Part shown: piece after piece, positions 32,139 to 42,194 of the stretch | Numbering within the stretch: the stretch's first letter is position 1 | How the letters are laid out: each line of letters starts with the position of its first letter | DNA from: an uncultured Aquimarina sp. | Lineage (GTDB): Bacteria > Bacteroidota > Bacteroidia > Flavobacteriales > Flavobacteriaceae | Reading direction: 5' to 3' | Assembly (NCBI GenBank): GCA_947498815.1 | Contig: CANMLU010000003.1 | Span: forward strand, 62,001 to 126,000 | Length of the DNA: 64,000 nucleotides | The notes under the pieces: generated by a model | The model's input: only the letters and a program-made list of their open reading frames with translations | The model's database searches: none | What the model was told of the DNA's origin: nothing | Translations under genes and position numbers: made by a program

Positions 32139-33339
32139 ATACTTCTCTCAAAACCTCTAATGGATTTTCTTCTTTCTCTTTTTTCAACTCCTCTTCGAGT
32201 ATCGTTTCTCTTTTACTACTTACACTTAATACGATCCCAATTGCCAAACAAGTCATCCAAATAGATGTACCTCCACTACTAATAAGCGGTAGTGTTTGTC
32301 CCGTAACCGGAAATAACTCCACAGCCACAGCCATATTAATTAATGCCTGAAACACTATAGGTAGCCCTACACCGATCACCAAAAGTTTTCCGAACATATC
32401 ACTGCTTTTGTGTGCAACTATTACTAACCTAAACAGGAGAAGCAAATACAATAGCATTAGGAAAACGCCTCCTAGAAACCCCCACTCTTCGATAATAATT
32501 GCATAAATAAAATCTGATGAAGATTGTGGTAAAAAATTTCTTTGTACACTTTTACCGGGCCCTGTACCAATAACACCTCCACGGGCAATTGCAATTTTTG
32601 CTCTTTCAATCTGATAATCCTCCTGAGTTTCTTTGTTATCTGTAAAATTTTCTATTCTACTTACCCAAGTATCCACCCTATTCGGAAACATTCCCGGAAA
32701 AGCCTTGGCAAATAAGATAAAAAACACCAATACCATGAATCCGGATCCCAAAATCACCATGATATATTTCAAGGGATATCCTCCTAAAAATACTAACATG
32801 ATCACCATTGAAAATATAATCGCTGTTGTCGAAAAATTGGCCGGAAGTATCAACATAAGAATTAAAAAAACGGGCAACCATAGTGGCAACAAGGTTTCTT
32901 TAAAAGAAACCACCTCATCTTTAATTTTAGAAAGATATCTTGCCACGTAGGTCATCAATACTACCGCTGCCAATGTAGATGTTTGAAATGTAAGCCCTAC
33001 AAAAGGCAATCGAATCCAACGACTGGCATTCGCACCTTCCATCGTTGTATTTTGTGCCATCGTTACTAGCAACAACACGATAATAATTGGGATCATTATT
33101 ATTGAAAGCCCCTTGAAATAATTATAAGGTATCTTATGCACCCCATACATGATCAAAAACCCTAACACCAAATGCGCAAAATGTTTTACCAAAAAGCTAA
33201 AGGTATCGCCATCTCCACCATAGAGATATGCCAAATTACTACTTGCACTATATACAGGAAGAAAAGAGAATAACGCCAACAGGGCAGCTACTGCCCAGAT
33301 CACTTTATCACCTTTAATATTTGCAAGTACTTTTGTCAT
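32131..33339 (-). CDS. ftsW: SEDS peptidoglycan glycosyltransferase FtsW
   Basis: The 402-residue integral membrane protein has ten hydrophobic segments and the SEDS pattern. This includes [21 protein letters not shown] near the first third, [47 protein letters not shown] in the centre, and [12 protein letters not shown] toward the end. FtsW polymerises lipid II with its partner penicillin-binding protein (the ftsI product of this cluster). It is preceded by murD (45 bases) and overlaps murG. Confidence 0.96.
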   Translation of the reverse strand: MTKVLANIKGDKVIWAVAALLALFSFLPVYSASSNLAYLYGGDGDTFSFLVKHFAHLVLGFLIMYGVHKIPYNYFKGLSIIMIPIIIVLLLVTMAQNTTMEGANASRWIRLPFVGLTFQTSTLAAVVLMTYVARYLSKIKDEVVSFKETLLPLWLPVFLILMLILPANFSTTAIIFSMVIMLVFLGGYPLKYIMVILGSGFMVLVFFILFAKAFPGMFPNRVDTWVSRIENFTDNKETQEDYQIERAKIAIARGGVIGTGPGKSVQRNFLPQSSSDFIYAIIIEEWGFLGGVFLMLLYLLLLFRLVIVAHKSSDMFGKLLVIGVGLPIVFQALINMAVAVELFPVTGQTLPLISSGGTSIWMTCLAIGIVLSVSSKRETILEEELKKEKEENPLEVLREVYE

Positions 33340-33384
33340 TTATAATGTAATTTTATTCATTCTAATTTTTCACTCGATTAGATT

Positions 33385-34719
33385 TTATAATTCTCTCACA
33401 GCTTCTTTAAACTGCCTACCTCTTTCTTCATAGTTTTTAAACAAATCAAAACTCGCACAAGCAGGAGACAATAAGACATTCTCATTTCTTTCTGCAATTT
33501 TATATGCCATACTAACCGCTTCTTTCATTGATTGTGTTTCCTCAATATTGTCCACACAGTTACCAAAAGCATTAATAATTTTTGAGTTATCCACTCCAAG
33601 ACAAATGATTGCCTTTACTTTCTCATTTACCAAAGAATACAACTCTGAGTAATCATTTCCTTTATCTACTCCGCCAACGATCCATATAGTTGCAGATTTC
33701 ATAGCATCCAACGCATAAAAAGTTGCATTAACATTGGTTGCTTTGGAGTCATTGATATATTGCACATTATTAATTTTCAATACATCCTCTAACCTATGTT
33801 CTACTCCATGAAAATTTTCCAAACACTCACGAATGGTCGCTTTTCTAATTTTTAACAATTGCGATACGGTGGCTGCTGCCATTGCGTTTTTCACATTGTG
33901 ATTCCCCTTTAAAGATAAATTTGTTGTTGGCATGATTAATTTGTTGTTACCTATCGTTATTACTATGTTTTCTTTTTCTAAATACGCTCCGTTATCTACC
34001 TTTTTCGTTAATGAAAAAGGCAATAACCTTGAACGAATAGGGTGCTGTTCCAAATACTCTGTTATCACCTCATCATCTGCATCATAAATGAAAAAATCAT
34101 TTTCACTTTGATTCATAGCTATTCTGAATTTTGATGCGATATAATTTTCAAACTTATATTCATATCGATCCAGATGATCTGGTGTTATATTGGTTAAAAC
34201 TGCAATATGCGGGGCAAAATCAATGATTCCATCCAACTGAAAACTGCTAAGCTCTAACACATAAAAAGGAGCATCTTGCTCTGCTACTTGCTTTGCAAAA
34301 CTATCCCCGATATTGCCCGCCATATTCACTTTTAATCCGCCTTGATCAAGTAAATAGTGCGTAAGCATTGTCGTGGTTGTTTTACCATTACTACCGGTTA
34401 CACCTATAACTTGTGCATCAGTATACTTTGCTGCAAACTCTATCTCCGACACCACAGGAATCCCTTTTTCATTGAGTTTTTTGACCAATGCTACTTTATC
34501 AGGTATACCAGGGCTTTTCATGATAACATCGGCATTTAGAATCTTGGATTCTGTATGCCGTTGCTCCTCCCATTCGATTTCAAAATTTTTAAGAACTTCT
34601 TTATAATCATTAGTTATTATTCCTTTATCTGAAACAAAAACATCAAATCCTTTTTTCTTACCTAGAATAGCAGTTCCCACTCCACTTTCTCCTGCACCCA
34701 ATACTACTAACCTCTTCAT
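33385..34719 (-). CDS. murD: UDP-N-acetylmuramoyl-L-alanine--D-glutamate ligase MurD
   Basis: The 444-residue Mur ligase adds D-glutamate. It shows the N-terminal nucleotide-sugar domain (LVVLGAGESGVGTAILGKKKGF), ATP P-loop GVTGSNGKTTTTMLTHYL, NITPDHLDRYEY, and NDSKATNVNATFYALDA, the MurD substrate signature. The start ATG is one base after the mraY stop. Normal length and all catalytic motifs are present. Confidence 0.97.
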   Translation of the reverse strand: MKRLVVLGAGESGVGTAILGKKKGFDVFVSDKGIITNDYKEVLKNFEIEWEEQRHTESKILNADVIMKSPGIPDKVALVKKLNEKGIPVVSEIEFAAKYTDAQVIGVTGSNGKTTTTMLTHYLLDQGGLKVNMAGNIGDSFAKQVAEQDAPFYVLELSSFQLDGIIDFAPHIAVLTNITPDHLDRYEYKFENYIASKFRIAMNQSENDFFIYDADDEVITEYLEQHPIRSRLLPFSLTKKVDNGAYLEKENIVITIGNNKLIMPTTNLSLKGNHNVKNAMAAATVSQLLKIRKATIRECLENFHGVEHRLEDVLKINNVQYINDSKATNVNATFYALDAMKSATIWIVGGVDKGNDYSELYSLVNEKVKAIICLGVDNSKIINAFGNCVDNIEETQSMKEAVSMAYKIAERNENVLLSPACASFDLFKNYEERGRQFKEAVREL

Positions 34720-34720
34720 A

Positions 34721-35950
34721 TTACCTCACTTTAAGTGTAACCACGGCTATAATCGCCAGGAAAATCCCAACGATCCAAAACCTAGCTACAATCTTACTTT
34801 CATGAATTCCTTTTTTCTGATAGTGATGGTGTAATGGCGACATCAAAAAGATTCTTCTACCTTCTCCATACTTCTTTCGTGTATACTTAAACCAACTCAC
34901 CTGCATCATTACTGATAGCGTTTCAATAAAAAAGATTCCACAAACTATTGGAATCAAAAATTCTTTTCGAATAGCGATTGCAATCACGGCTATTATTCCA
35001 CCGATAGTTAGACTACCGGTATCACCCATAAATACTTGTGCGGGATATGTATTATACCACAGAAACCCTACTAGTGCTCCGGCAAATGCAGTAATAAATA
35101 TGGTCATCTCACCAGAATTTGGTATGTACATTACATTGAGGTAATCCGAAAAAACGATATTACCGGATACCCAAGCAAATAATGCCAGAGTCAATACTAT
35201 TATGGCAGACGAACCTGCCGCTAATCCATCAATTCCATCGGTAAGATTTGCTCCATTTGACACTGCGGTTACTATAAAAATTACAATCGGTATAAATATG
35301 AGCCAAGCATATTTTGCCATTTCTGGGCTAATCCAAGTAATCAAAGTTGAATAATCGAATTCATTATTTTTAAGAAATGGCAAAGTGGTTTTCGTAGATT
35401 TTATTGCTGGGTTGAAATCCGATTTTTCTTGTGTTGTAACCACTTGCTCAACATCGGAGTTTTTCTTCTCTTGTCTCACGGTTATATCGCTATGGAAATA
35501 CATAGTACAACCTACAATCAAACCTAATCCTATCTGACCAAACACCTTAAACTTACCAGCTAAGCCTTCTTTATTCTTCTTTTTTATTTTCAGATAATCG
35601 TCTGTAAAACCGATGACACCCATCCATAATGTGGTTATGATAAGCAAGATCACATAAATGTTATCTAGTTTAGCAAATAACAAGACCGGAATCAGGGTCG
35701 CCAAAATGATAATGATACCCCCCATTGTTGGCGTACCTGCTTTTTCGGATTGGCCTTCTAGACCTAATTCACGAATACTCTCTCCCATTTGTTTTTTCTG
35801 TAAAAAACTTATGATTCGCTTACCATAAATTGTAGAGATCAAGAGTGATACTATAATCGCCATTGCCGCCCTAAAAGTTATAAATTGAAATAGCGAAGCC
35901 CCGGGGAACTGGTATTCACTTTCCAAATATTCGAATAGATAGTATAACAT
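34721..35950 (-). CDS. mraY: Phospho-N-acetylmuramoyl-pentapeptide-transferase MraY
   Basis: The 409-residue membrane enzyme transfers phospho-MurNAc-pentapeptide to undecaprenyl phosphate to form lipid I. Motifs are [28 protein letters not shown] (catalytic Asp pair), [12 protein letters not shown] and [12 protein letters not shown], with the HHHYQ loop at [11 protein letters not shown]. Between two transmembrane segments it has an extra charged loop of about 50 residues (from [12 protein letters not shown]), which makes it longer than the 360-residue E. coli enzyme; such a loop is usual in Bacteroidota. Confidence 0.97.
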   Translation of the reverse strand: MLYYLFEYLESEYQFPGASLFQFITFRAAMAIIVSLLISTIYGKRIISFLQKKQMGESIRELGLEGQSEKAGTPTMGGIIIILATLIPVLLFAKLDNIYVILLIITTLWMGVIGFTDDYLKIKKKNKEGLAGKFKVFGQIGLGLIVGCTMYFHSDITVRQEKKNSDVEQVVTTQEKSDFNPAIKSTKTTLPFLKNNEFDYSTLITWISPEMAKYAWLIFIPIVIFIVTAVSNGANLTDGIDGLAAGSSAIIVLTLALFAWVSGNIVFSDYLNVMYIPNSGEMTIFITAFAGALVGFLWYNTYPAQVFMGDTGSLTIGGIIAVIAIAIRKEFLIPIVCGIFFIETLSVMMQVSWFKYTRKKYGEGRRIFLMSPLHHHYQKKGIHESKIVARFWIVGIFLAIIAVVTLKVR

Positions 35951-35991
35951 AGGTTACTACCTCTTACTTCTTTAAATGAAGCTCAAGGGTT

Positions 35992-37455
35992 TTATTTATT
36001 TAGTTTTTTCAATTCTTCTTTTACAATTTCAAAATCATTAAAATCGGTTCGTTCTCCATTAATTTCCTGATAGGTTTCATGTCCTTTTCCGGCAATCAGA
36101 ATAATATCATTCTTCTCTGCCAGTTGACATGCGGTTTTAATGGCTTGTTTTCTATCTGTTATAGACAATGTTTTTTTATAATCCTGCGGCTCTACTCCTT
36201 TTTCAATATCCTCTATAATCTGATTTGGATTCTCTGTTCTCGGATTATCGCTTGTAAAAATTACCTTGTTACTAAGTTTGGCCGCTATATTGCCCATCAC
36301 TGGACGTTTCATTTTATCTCTATCGCCACCACATCCAACAACAGTTATAAGAGTTTCATTATTGGTTCGAATATCATTAACCGTCTGTAATACATTTTTT
36401 AATGCATCGGGTGTATGTGCATAATCCACGATTGCGGTAATTTTTTCATCAGAAATAAGATATTGAAATCTACCACTAACACTCTCGAGGCTGCTTAACA
36501 ATCGCAGAGTTTCCATAGTTTCTAATCCTAATAATTCTGCTGTGCCAAAAATTGCCAGCAAATTATAGGCATTAAAACTCCCTATAAGCTTTGTCCAAAC
36601 CTCGTGATCATTTAACTTTAACAATAAACCCCCAAGGCTGTTCTCTAAGATTTGACCTCTATAATCAGCATAAGATCTTAATGCATAACTATGTGACTTG
36701 GCCTTAGTGTTTTGCAGCATAAATGCCCCATTCTTATCATCTTTGTTTACCAAGGCAAATGCCTCTGTAGACAACCCATCAAAAAACACTTTTTTGACAT
36801 CACGGTATTCTTTGAATGTATTATGATAATCCAGGTGATCATGAGATAAATTGGTAAAAATCCCTCCTGCAAACTCTAATCCTGCTGTTCTTTTTTGATG
36901 AATCCCATGAGAGCTTACTTCCATAAAGCAATACTCAACACCTGTTTCATTCATCTCTTTAAGACACCTATTTATCGTCAAAGAATCCGGGGTGGTGTGT
37001 GTAGCTTTATACTCTTTGGTATCCACTAGAATTTTCACTGTAGAAAGCAGCCCTACTTTAAAACCAGCTTTCTTAAAAAGCTGATATAATAGCGTAGCTA
37101 TTGTTGTTTTACCATTAGTGCCAGTTACACCCACCAATTTTAAATTTTCAGAGGGTGATCCATAATAATTTGAAGCCATGATAGCCAATGCAACTTGCGT
37201 ATCTTCAACAATTACATAAGTTATCCCATCTACTGTAATCTCTGGTTTGCTTTCACAAATCACAACAACAGCACCTTGATTAATCGCTTTTTCGATAAAA
37301 TCATGGCCATCAGAAATGGCACCACGAATAGCCACAAACACATCATCTTGTTCAACTTTTCTGGAGTCAAACTCAATCTTATTGATGCTCGTTGTTGTAT
37401 TACCAACTACGGCGTCTATTGCTACTTTATATAGAATCTCTTTTAATTCAATCAC
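35992..37455 (-). CDS. murE: UDP-MurNAc-L-Ala-D-Glu:meso-diaminopimelate ligase MurE
   Basis: The 487-residue Mur ligase adds the third stem-peptide residue. It carries the P-loop GVTGTNGKTTIATLLYQLF, the SSHGIHQKR segment, and DYAHTPDAL. The motif DNPR (in FTSDNPRTENP) selects meso-diaminopimelate over lysine, so DAP-type peptidoglycan is predicted. The start overlaps the ftsI stop by four bases; mraY follows after 41 bases. Confidence 0.97.
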   Translation of the reverse strand: MIELKEILYKVAIDAVVGNTTTSINKIEFDSRKVEQDDVFVAIRGAISDGHDFIEKAINQGAVVVICESKPEITVDGITYVIVEDTQVALAIMASNYYGSPSENLKLVGVTGTNGKTTIATLLYQLFKKAGFKVGLLSTVKILVDTKEYKATHTTPDSLTINRCLKEMNETGVEYCFMEVSSHGIHQKRTAGLEFAGGIFTNLSHDHLDYHNTFKEYRDVKKVFFDGLSTEAFALVNKDDKNGAFMLQNTKAKSHSYALRSYADYRGQILENSLGGLLLKLNDHEVWTKLIGSFNAYNLLAIFGTAELLGLETMETLRLLSSLESVSGRFQYLISDEKITAIVDYAHTPDALKNVLQTVNDIRTNNETLITVVGCGGDRDKMKRPVMGNIAAKLSNKVIFTSDNPRTENPNQIIEDIEKGVEPQDYKKTLSITDRKQAIKTACQLAEKNDIILIAGKGHETYQEINGERTDFNDFEIVKEELKKLNK

Positions 37456-39446
37456 GATAATTCTAGCCTAATGGTTTGATTTATTTCTACTTTAGTTCCT
37501 GGTTCTATAGATTGTTTTTGTACTCTTCCTGATCCACTTAATTCTACTTTAAGGCCCATATTCTCAAGAAGGGAAATGACATCCATAGCGGGCATTCCTT
37601 TTAGATTGGGCATTATAGTCTTATATTTTTGGGCTTTCTCATAATACGTATCATAACTCTTAACTACAGAATTACTCTCTGCAACCAGAGAAGATACTTC
37701 ATCAATCACGGGAATATCATTATATATCTTTGTTGCTATAGTTTTAAAAACTGGAGCGGCCACTTCACTACCGTAATACCCTTTCTCTTTATTAGGCTTA
37801 TGTATTACTACAATGCAAGAATAGATTGGTTGATCGGCAGGGAAATAACCTGCAAAAGAAGAAATATATTCTCGCTCTTTATCTTTTCCATAATTACCCC
37901 AACACGTCCCTGTTTTACCTGCAATAAGAAAGTTATCTGTGTTTATATTATCCGCCGTTCCTCTTTTCACTACATTCTTCATCATTTCTCTGGCTATTTT
38001 TGCAGTCTCTTTAGAACATATGGTAGGATTTAAGACTTCTCTATCAAATCTCTCTCGTGTCTTGTCCCAAGTCTTTACTTCTTTGATGAATCTCGGTTTC
38101 ACCATTTCTCCATCATTTGCAATAGCATTATAAAAAGCCAAAGTTTGCAAAGGCGTAATTGCAACTCCATAACCATGAGCCATCCAAGGTAATGTAGTAC
38201 CATACCAATCATCATCTCCGGGATATGGTATTTTTGGAACCCCTTCACCTTTTATTGATAATCCCAATTTTTCTGCCAGTCCCATATTAATGAGACGATC
38301 CACAAATTTTCTTGGATTATCTTTGTAATTACTATTAATCATCTTGGCAAAAGCAGTATTCGAAGACAATTCAAAAGCTTTTGCTACAGATATTTTTCCG
38401 TATCCGCCCCATTTTGAATCTTTTACTACTCGATCATAAAATTTAACTCGCCCGTTTTCAGTATCCACAACATAACTAGAATCGATTACTCTATCTTCCA
38501 GAGCTGCTACGATAGTCATCAATTTAAATGTAGACCCAGGTTCATGAGATTCACCCACAGCATAATTTAATTTTTCATAGTACTTACCAGCTTTTGTACG
38601 ACCAAGATTAGATATTGCTTTCACCTCTCCTGTTTTAGTTTCCATAACTACAACAGTACCATGCTCGGCTTCAAATCTTTCTAATTGACCAAGCAAAGCG
38701 TGATGGGCGATATCTTGAATATTAACATCTATAGTAGAAACAACATCGTAGCCATCTTGCGGCTCTACTTCGTTTGCATCACCAATAGGTTTCCATTGAT
38801 TTTTTGCAATCTTCTGTTTTTTACGTTTTCCTTCTTTCCCTCTTAAAAAAGAACCATAAGCTCCTTCCAAACCTACTCTTGTATAGTACCCATTTTCATC
38901 TCTTCTTTCATATCCAACCGTACGTTCTGCTATTTTTCCTATTGGATGCTCTCTTACCGTTCGTTGTTCAACAATTAAACCACCACGATTAGCACCAAAG
39001 CTGAACAACGGAAATTTTTTAACCCGCATATATTGAGAGTAACCAAGATTTCGACGAATTAATAAATATCTATTCTTATTTGCTCTTGCTGTCCTTATCA
39101 ACTTATCATAATAGGACACTGGTTTTCCAAATTCTTTTGACAATGCTGCACATAGAGGTTTCACATACTCTCTAAAATCCTTGTCGGTAACCGTTAAGGC
39201 ATCAAAACGTATATCATACTTTGGGACCGATGTTGCTAATAAATTACCTTTACTATCATAGAGGTTTCCACGATTAGCAGGAATATCAAAGGTCTTAAAT
39301 ACTCTTTCCTGGGCTTTCTGGCGATACATATCACCTTCGACAAACTGAATATTAATCAGTTTTATCAGTACAGCAATGGCAAAGATGAACATGCATCCTG
39401 CTATAAAGTACAATCGGTTTAGTATGTTTTTTTCTTTAATCGCCAA
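37452..39446 (-). CDS. ftsI: Division-specific class B penicillin-binding protein (FtsI/PBP3) with PASTA domain
   Basis: The 664-residue transpeptidase has a short cytosolic start, one membrane helix (residues 12-32), a PBP dimerisation domain (about 50-215) and a transpeptidase domain. The catalytic motifs are Ser305-TFK308, Ser361-Ser-Asn363 and Lys511-TGT514. A single C-terminal PASTA domain (about 605-664, MPNLKGMPAMDVISLLENMGL) is unusual for proteobacterial FtsI but common here. It cross-links septal peptidoglycan together with FtsW. It lies six bases after ftsL and overlaps murE. Confidence 0.96.
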   Translation of the reverse strand: MAIKEKNILNRLYFIAGCMFIFAIAVLIKLINIQFVEGDMYRQKAQERVFKTFDIPANRGNLYDSKGNLLATSVPKYDIRFDALTVTDKDFREYVKPLCAALSKEFGKPVSYYDKLIRTARANKNRYLLIRRNLGYSQYMRVKKFPLFSFGANRGGLIVEQRTVREHPIGKIAERTVGYERRDENGYYTRVGLEGAYGSFLRGKEGKRKKQKIAKNQWKPIGDANEVEPQDGYDVVSTIDVNIQDIAHHALLGQLERFEAEHGTVVVMETKTGEVKAISNLGRTKAGKYYEKLNYAVGESHEPGSTFKLMTIVAALEDRVIDSSYVVDTENGRVKFYDRVVKDSKWGGYGKISVAKAFELSSNTAFAKMINSNYKDNPRKFVDRLINMGLAEKLGLSIKGEGVPKIPYPGDDDWYGTTLPWMAHGYGVAITPLQTLAFYNAIANDGEMVKPRFIKEVKTWDKTRERFDREVLNPTICSKETAKIAREMMKNVVKRGTADNINTDNFLIAGKTGTCWGNYGKDKEREYISSFAGYFPADQPIYSCIVVIHKPNKEKGYYGSEVAAPVFKTIATKIYNDIPVIDEVSSLVAESNSVVKSYDTYYEKAQKYKTIMPNLKGMPAMDVISLLENMGLKVELSGSGRVQKQSIEPGTKVEINQTIRLELS

Positions 39447-39451
39447 AACAC

Positions 39452-39763
39452 TTAGTTTTTTACAATGATTTTTCGGGGCGGACTCGTAGGGCGTTTTAGT
39501 CCCTTTTGGGTCATTTTTCTAATGATTGAAGACTCCATCTTAAGTCTCATCAATTCGGTTTTCCCATCGACAAATTGTGTTCTCAATTCTCTTACCTCGT
39601 TGTTCAATTTTGCAATTTCATGCACTTTACTTTCGGCGTTATGAGAACTCGCTATCATAATTATCGCCAGAAAGGACAAAAACAATAACATTCTCCAGTT
39701 TTTCATTGCATCATCGGCAATAAGAAACTTACCTTTTAATATGTCATATATTGTTTGCTTCAT
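39452..39763 (-). CDS. ftsL: FtsL-like bitopic division protein
   Basis: The 103-residue protein has a 25-residue cytosolic start, one membrane helix (MLLFLSFLAIIMIAS, about residues 25-42) and a periplasmic coiled coil (KVHEIAKLNNEVRELRTQFVDGKTELMRLKMES) ending in a basic tail. Sequence identity to other FtsL proteins is low, but topology, size and position between rsmH (4-base overlap) and ftsI are those of FtsL. It would connect FtsQ with FtsW/FtsI in the divisome. Confidence 0.88.
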   Translation of the reverse strand: MKQTIYDILKGKFLIADDAMKNWRMLLFLSFLAIIMIASSHNAESKVHEIAKLNNEVRELRTQFVDGKTELMRLKMESSIIRKMTQKGLKRPTSPPRKIIVKN

Positions 39764-40671
39764 ATCCTCTCGGCTATTCTTAACTTTGCGCTTCGCGCTC
39801 GGTTATTTACCTTAATTTCTTCATCAGAAGGAATGATCAATCCTCCCACTTTTTTAAATGGTACATCTATATTACCATACAAATCTTTTTCTGGCTCTCC
39901 TTCAAACATCCCGCTTCGAATAAACCTTTTCACCAATCTATCCTCTAAAGAATGATAGGAGATCAGACTAATTCTACCTCCTACCTCTAAAAGCCCTTGG
40001 GTCTGCATCAAAAACTCCTTGAGCACTTCAATCTCTTGATTTACTTCTATTCGTATGGCTTGATAAATTTGCGCCAGTATTTTATGTTCTTTATGTCTTA
40101 CCAAAAATGGTTTCAACACCTCTTTTAATTCGACACTTGTTTTAATTGGATTGTTTTTTCTTGCCCCAACTATTGCTCTTGCCAATTTGGGTGCATTTCT
40201 CAATTCTCCATACTGCAAAAACACGGTTCTCAAATCGGATTCTTCATATTCATTAACCACATTGTAAGCAGACAAGGTTTCACTTTGATTCATCCGCATA
40301 TCCAAATCAGCCTCAAATCGAGTAGAAAAACCTCTTTCTGCAACATCAAATTGATGAGAAGAGACCCCAAAGTCACCTAGAATCCCGTCAACTTTTTTCA
40401 CACCATGAAACCGAAGAAATCGCTTAATGAATCTAAAATTTTCACTAATCAACGTAAAGCGCTTATCATCAATCACATTATCCAAAGCATCTTGATCTTG
40501 ATCAAAAGCAAACAATCTCCCTTGTGGTCCAAGTCTACTCAATATCTCTTTAGAATGTCCTCCTCCTCCAAAAGTAACATCAACGTATACTCCACCGGAC
40601 TTAATTGCCAACCCATCTACGGTTTCTTTAAGTAATACCGGATTATGATACTCCATCTGCTTCATCATCAA
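39760..40671 (-). CDS. rsmH: 16S rRNA (cytosine1402-N4)-methyltransferase RsmH
   Basis: The 303-residue SAM-dependent methyltransferase modifies C1402 in the ribosomal decoding centre. Motifs include YHNPVLLKETVDGL at the start, the SAM loop DVTFGGGGHSKEIL, GDFGVSSHQFD with RGFSTRFEADLDMRM, and the C-terminal ISYHSLEDRLVKRFI. The given ATG overlaps mraZ by 29 bases; a second ATG at 40656 (MEYHNPVLL) would shorten this to 14 and is equally plausible. Confidence 0.96.
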   Translation of the reverse strand: MMMKQMEYHNPVLLKETVDGLAIKSGGVYVDVTFGGGGHSKEILSRLGPQGRLFAFDQDQDALDNVIDDKRFTLISENFRFIKRFLRFHGVKKVDGILGDFGVSSHQFDVAERGFSTRFEADLDMRMNQSETLSAYNVVNEYEESDLRTVFLQYGELRNAPKLARAIVGARKNNPIKTSVELKEVLKPFLVRHKEHKILAQIYQAIRIEVNQEIEVLKEFLMQTQGLLEVGGRISLISYHSLEDRLVKRFIRSGMFEGEPEKDLYGNIDVPFKKVGGLIIPSDEEIKVNNRARSAKLRIAERI

Positions 40672-41113
40672 ATCCCATTACTTCTTCAGCCAAATCAGCA
40701 AAATCAACAGCTACATCATCAATTACTTTTTCATACTGATCTTTATCCCAAATCTCAATAATGTTAACCGCTGAAGACAGCACAAGTTCTTTTTTAATGC
40801 CCGCAAAATTGACTAGATCCTTTGGGACCAAAAGGCGACCAGCAGCATCAATTTCTACAATTTTAACACCAGCAGTAAACCTTCTTATAAAATCGTTGTT
40901 CTTCTTCTTAAAGCGGTTAAGCTTATTTATTTTTTGCATTAGAAGATTCCATTCTGCCATGGGATACAACTCCAAGCACGACTGAAAAACCGATCTTTTT
41001 AACACAAAACCATCTTGTAATACAGGCGAAAGTTGTTTTTTAAAAGCCACAGGAATCATCAGACGCCCCTTTGCGTCTGCCTTACATTCGTATGTGCCTA
41101 TTAGATTTACCAC
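40643..41113 (-). CDS. mraZ: Transcriptional regulator MraZ
   Basis: The 156-residue protein has two SpoVT/AbrB-like half domains: LIGTYECKADAKGRLMIPVAFKK and, about 75 residues later, KIVEIDAAGRLLVPKDLVNFAGI. MraZ forms a ring that binds repeated boxes upstream of its own gene and controls the division cluster. The start codon is GTG at 41113, itself part of a GTGGTAA box. The C-terminal 15 residues are acidic. Three more boxes lie 44-70 bases upstream, so self-regulation is very likely. Confidence 0.95.
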   Translation of the reverse strand: MVNLIGTYECKADAKGRLMIPVAFKKQLSPVLQDGFVLKRSVFQSCLELYPMAEWNLLMQKINKLNRFKKKNNDFIRRFTAGVKIVEIDAAGRLLVPKDLVNFAGIKKELVLSSAVNIIEIWDKDQYEKVIDDVAVDFADLAEEVMGFDDEADGVS

Positions 41114-41139
41114 TTTCCTTCCATAAACGTTTAATTAGT

Positions 41140-41147
41140 CAAATATA
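41140..41147 (-). promoter_or_regulatory. -7 element of the mraZ promoter
   Basis: Read on the minus strand, TATATTTG is an exact TAnnTTTG box, 27 bases before the GTG start. No TTTG -33 is present; that position is occupied by MraZ boxes. Confidence 0.65.
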
Positions 41148-41156
41148 TTGAAAAAA

Positions 41157-41183
41157 TTACCACTTTTTACCACAATTTACCAC
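41157..41183 (-). promoter_or_regulatory. Three MraZ boxes with 10-bp spacing
   Basis: GTGGTAA occurs on the minus strand at 41183-41177, 41173-41167 and 41163-41157, exactly one helical turn apart. A fourth copy at 41113-41107 includes the start codon and is exactly 50 bp (five turns) from the nearest. MraZ binds such direct repeats as a curved oligomer in other bacteria. Boxes overlapping the -33 position predict repression. Confidence 0.8.
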
Positions 41184-41382
41184 ATTGTTAATAAGTTGTA
41201 CCTTCAAAAGCGCTCAATTAAATATTAAAAACTTTAAAATTTTGTTTATCAACACACTAGCATAAGGCTTGTAAATTCTTGGGCTCAACTAATCATGGAA
41301 TAAAATAATCTACCGAAAAAAGAATTCTAAAAATTCATTCTGTAGTATTCATAAAAAATCTTAAAACTAATTATGAAAATGC

Positions 41383-41390
41383 TATATTTG
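41383..41390 (+). promoter_or_regulatory. -7 element of the hydrolase/engB operon
   Basis: TATATTTG is an exact -7 match, 26 bases before the ATG at 41416. No clear -33 box is seen. Confidence 0.55.
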
Positions 41391-41415
41391 CTTTTAATTC
41401 TTGTAAGAAGTATTA

Positions 41416-42180
41416 ATGAAGCACGAATTAAAAAAAGACGGAAAATTTAGTTATCTAGATTTGGGAGAAGGTACACCGATCATTATTTTACACGGACTGA
41501 TGGGTGGTTTAAGCAACTTTGACGGTGTATGCTCATACTTTCCTAAACAAGGATATAATGTAGTGATACCCGAACTTCCTCTTTACACAATGCCATTATT
41601 AAAGACCAGTGTTGGCACATTTGCCAAATATCTCAAAGATTTTATTGATCATTTGGGATACAAAGAAGTGATTCTTTTAGGTAATTCTCTTGGTGGACAT
41701 ATTGGGCTATTGTGCACCAAAATGTTTCCTGAAAAAATAAAAGCTCTGGTAATAACCGGAAGCTCTGGGCTTTATGAAAGTGCCATGGGAGAAAGCTATC
41801 CCAAGCGTGGAGATTATGAATATATTAAAACTAAGGCTGAAAATGTATTTTATGATCCCGCAATAGCGACAAAGGAAATTGTTGACGAAGTGTACGCTAC
41901 GGTTAACGATCGCAATAAACTTATCAGGACTCTCGCTATTGCAAAAAGTGCAATCCGACATAATATGGCGAAAGATTTGCCGAAAATGAAAACCCCTACT
42001 TGTATTATTTGGGGAAAAAATGACAATGTTACTCCACCTGAAGTTGCTGATGATTTTAACAGATTACTACCCGATTCAGATTTATATTGGATAGACAAGT
42101 GTGGTCATGCCGCAATGATGGAACACCCCGAGGAGTTTAATCGATTATTACATAATTGGTTACAGGAACGTAATTTCTAA
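41416..42180 (+). CDS. Alpha/beta hydrolase
   Basis: The 254-residue protein is a single alpha/beta-hydrolase domain. The oxyanion motif is HGLMGG (in IIILHGLMGGLSNF), the nucleophile elbow is GNSLGGH, the acid is in WGKNDNVTPPE and the catalytic His in KCGHAAMMEHPEEF. No signal peptide is present, so it is cytosolic. Substrate cannot be inferred; ester or C-C hydrolases are both possible. It starts the plus-strand operon with engB, which begins 15 bases after its stop and is divergent from mraZ, an arrangement I believe is common in this family of bacteria. Confidence 0.9.
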   Translation: MKHELKKDGKFSYLDLGEGTPIIILHGLMGGLSNFDGVCSYFPKQGYNVVIPELPLYTMPLLKTSVGTFAKYLKDFIDHLGYKEVILLGNSLGGHIGLLCTKMFPEKIKALVITGSSGLYESAMGESYPKRGDYEYIKTKAENVFYDPAIATKEIVDEVYATVNDRNKLIRTLAIAKSAIRHNMAKDLPKMKTPTCIIWGKNDNVTPPEVADDFNRLLPDSDLYWIDKCGHAAMMEHPEEFNRLLHNWLQERNF

Positions 42181-42194
42181 TCACATTTATTGTT

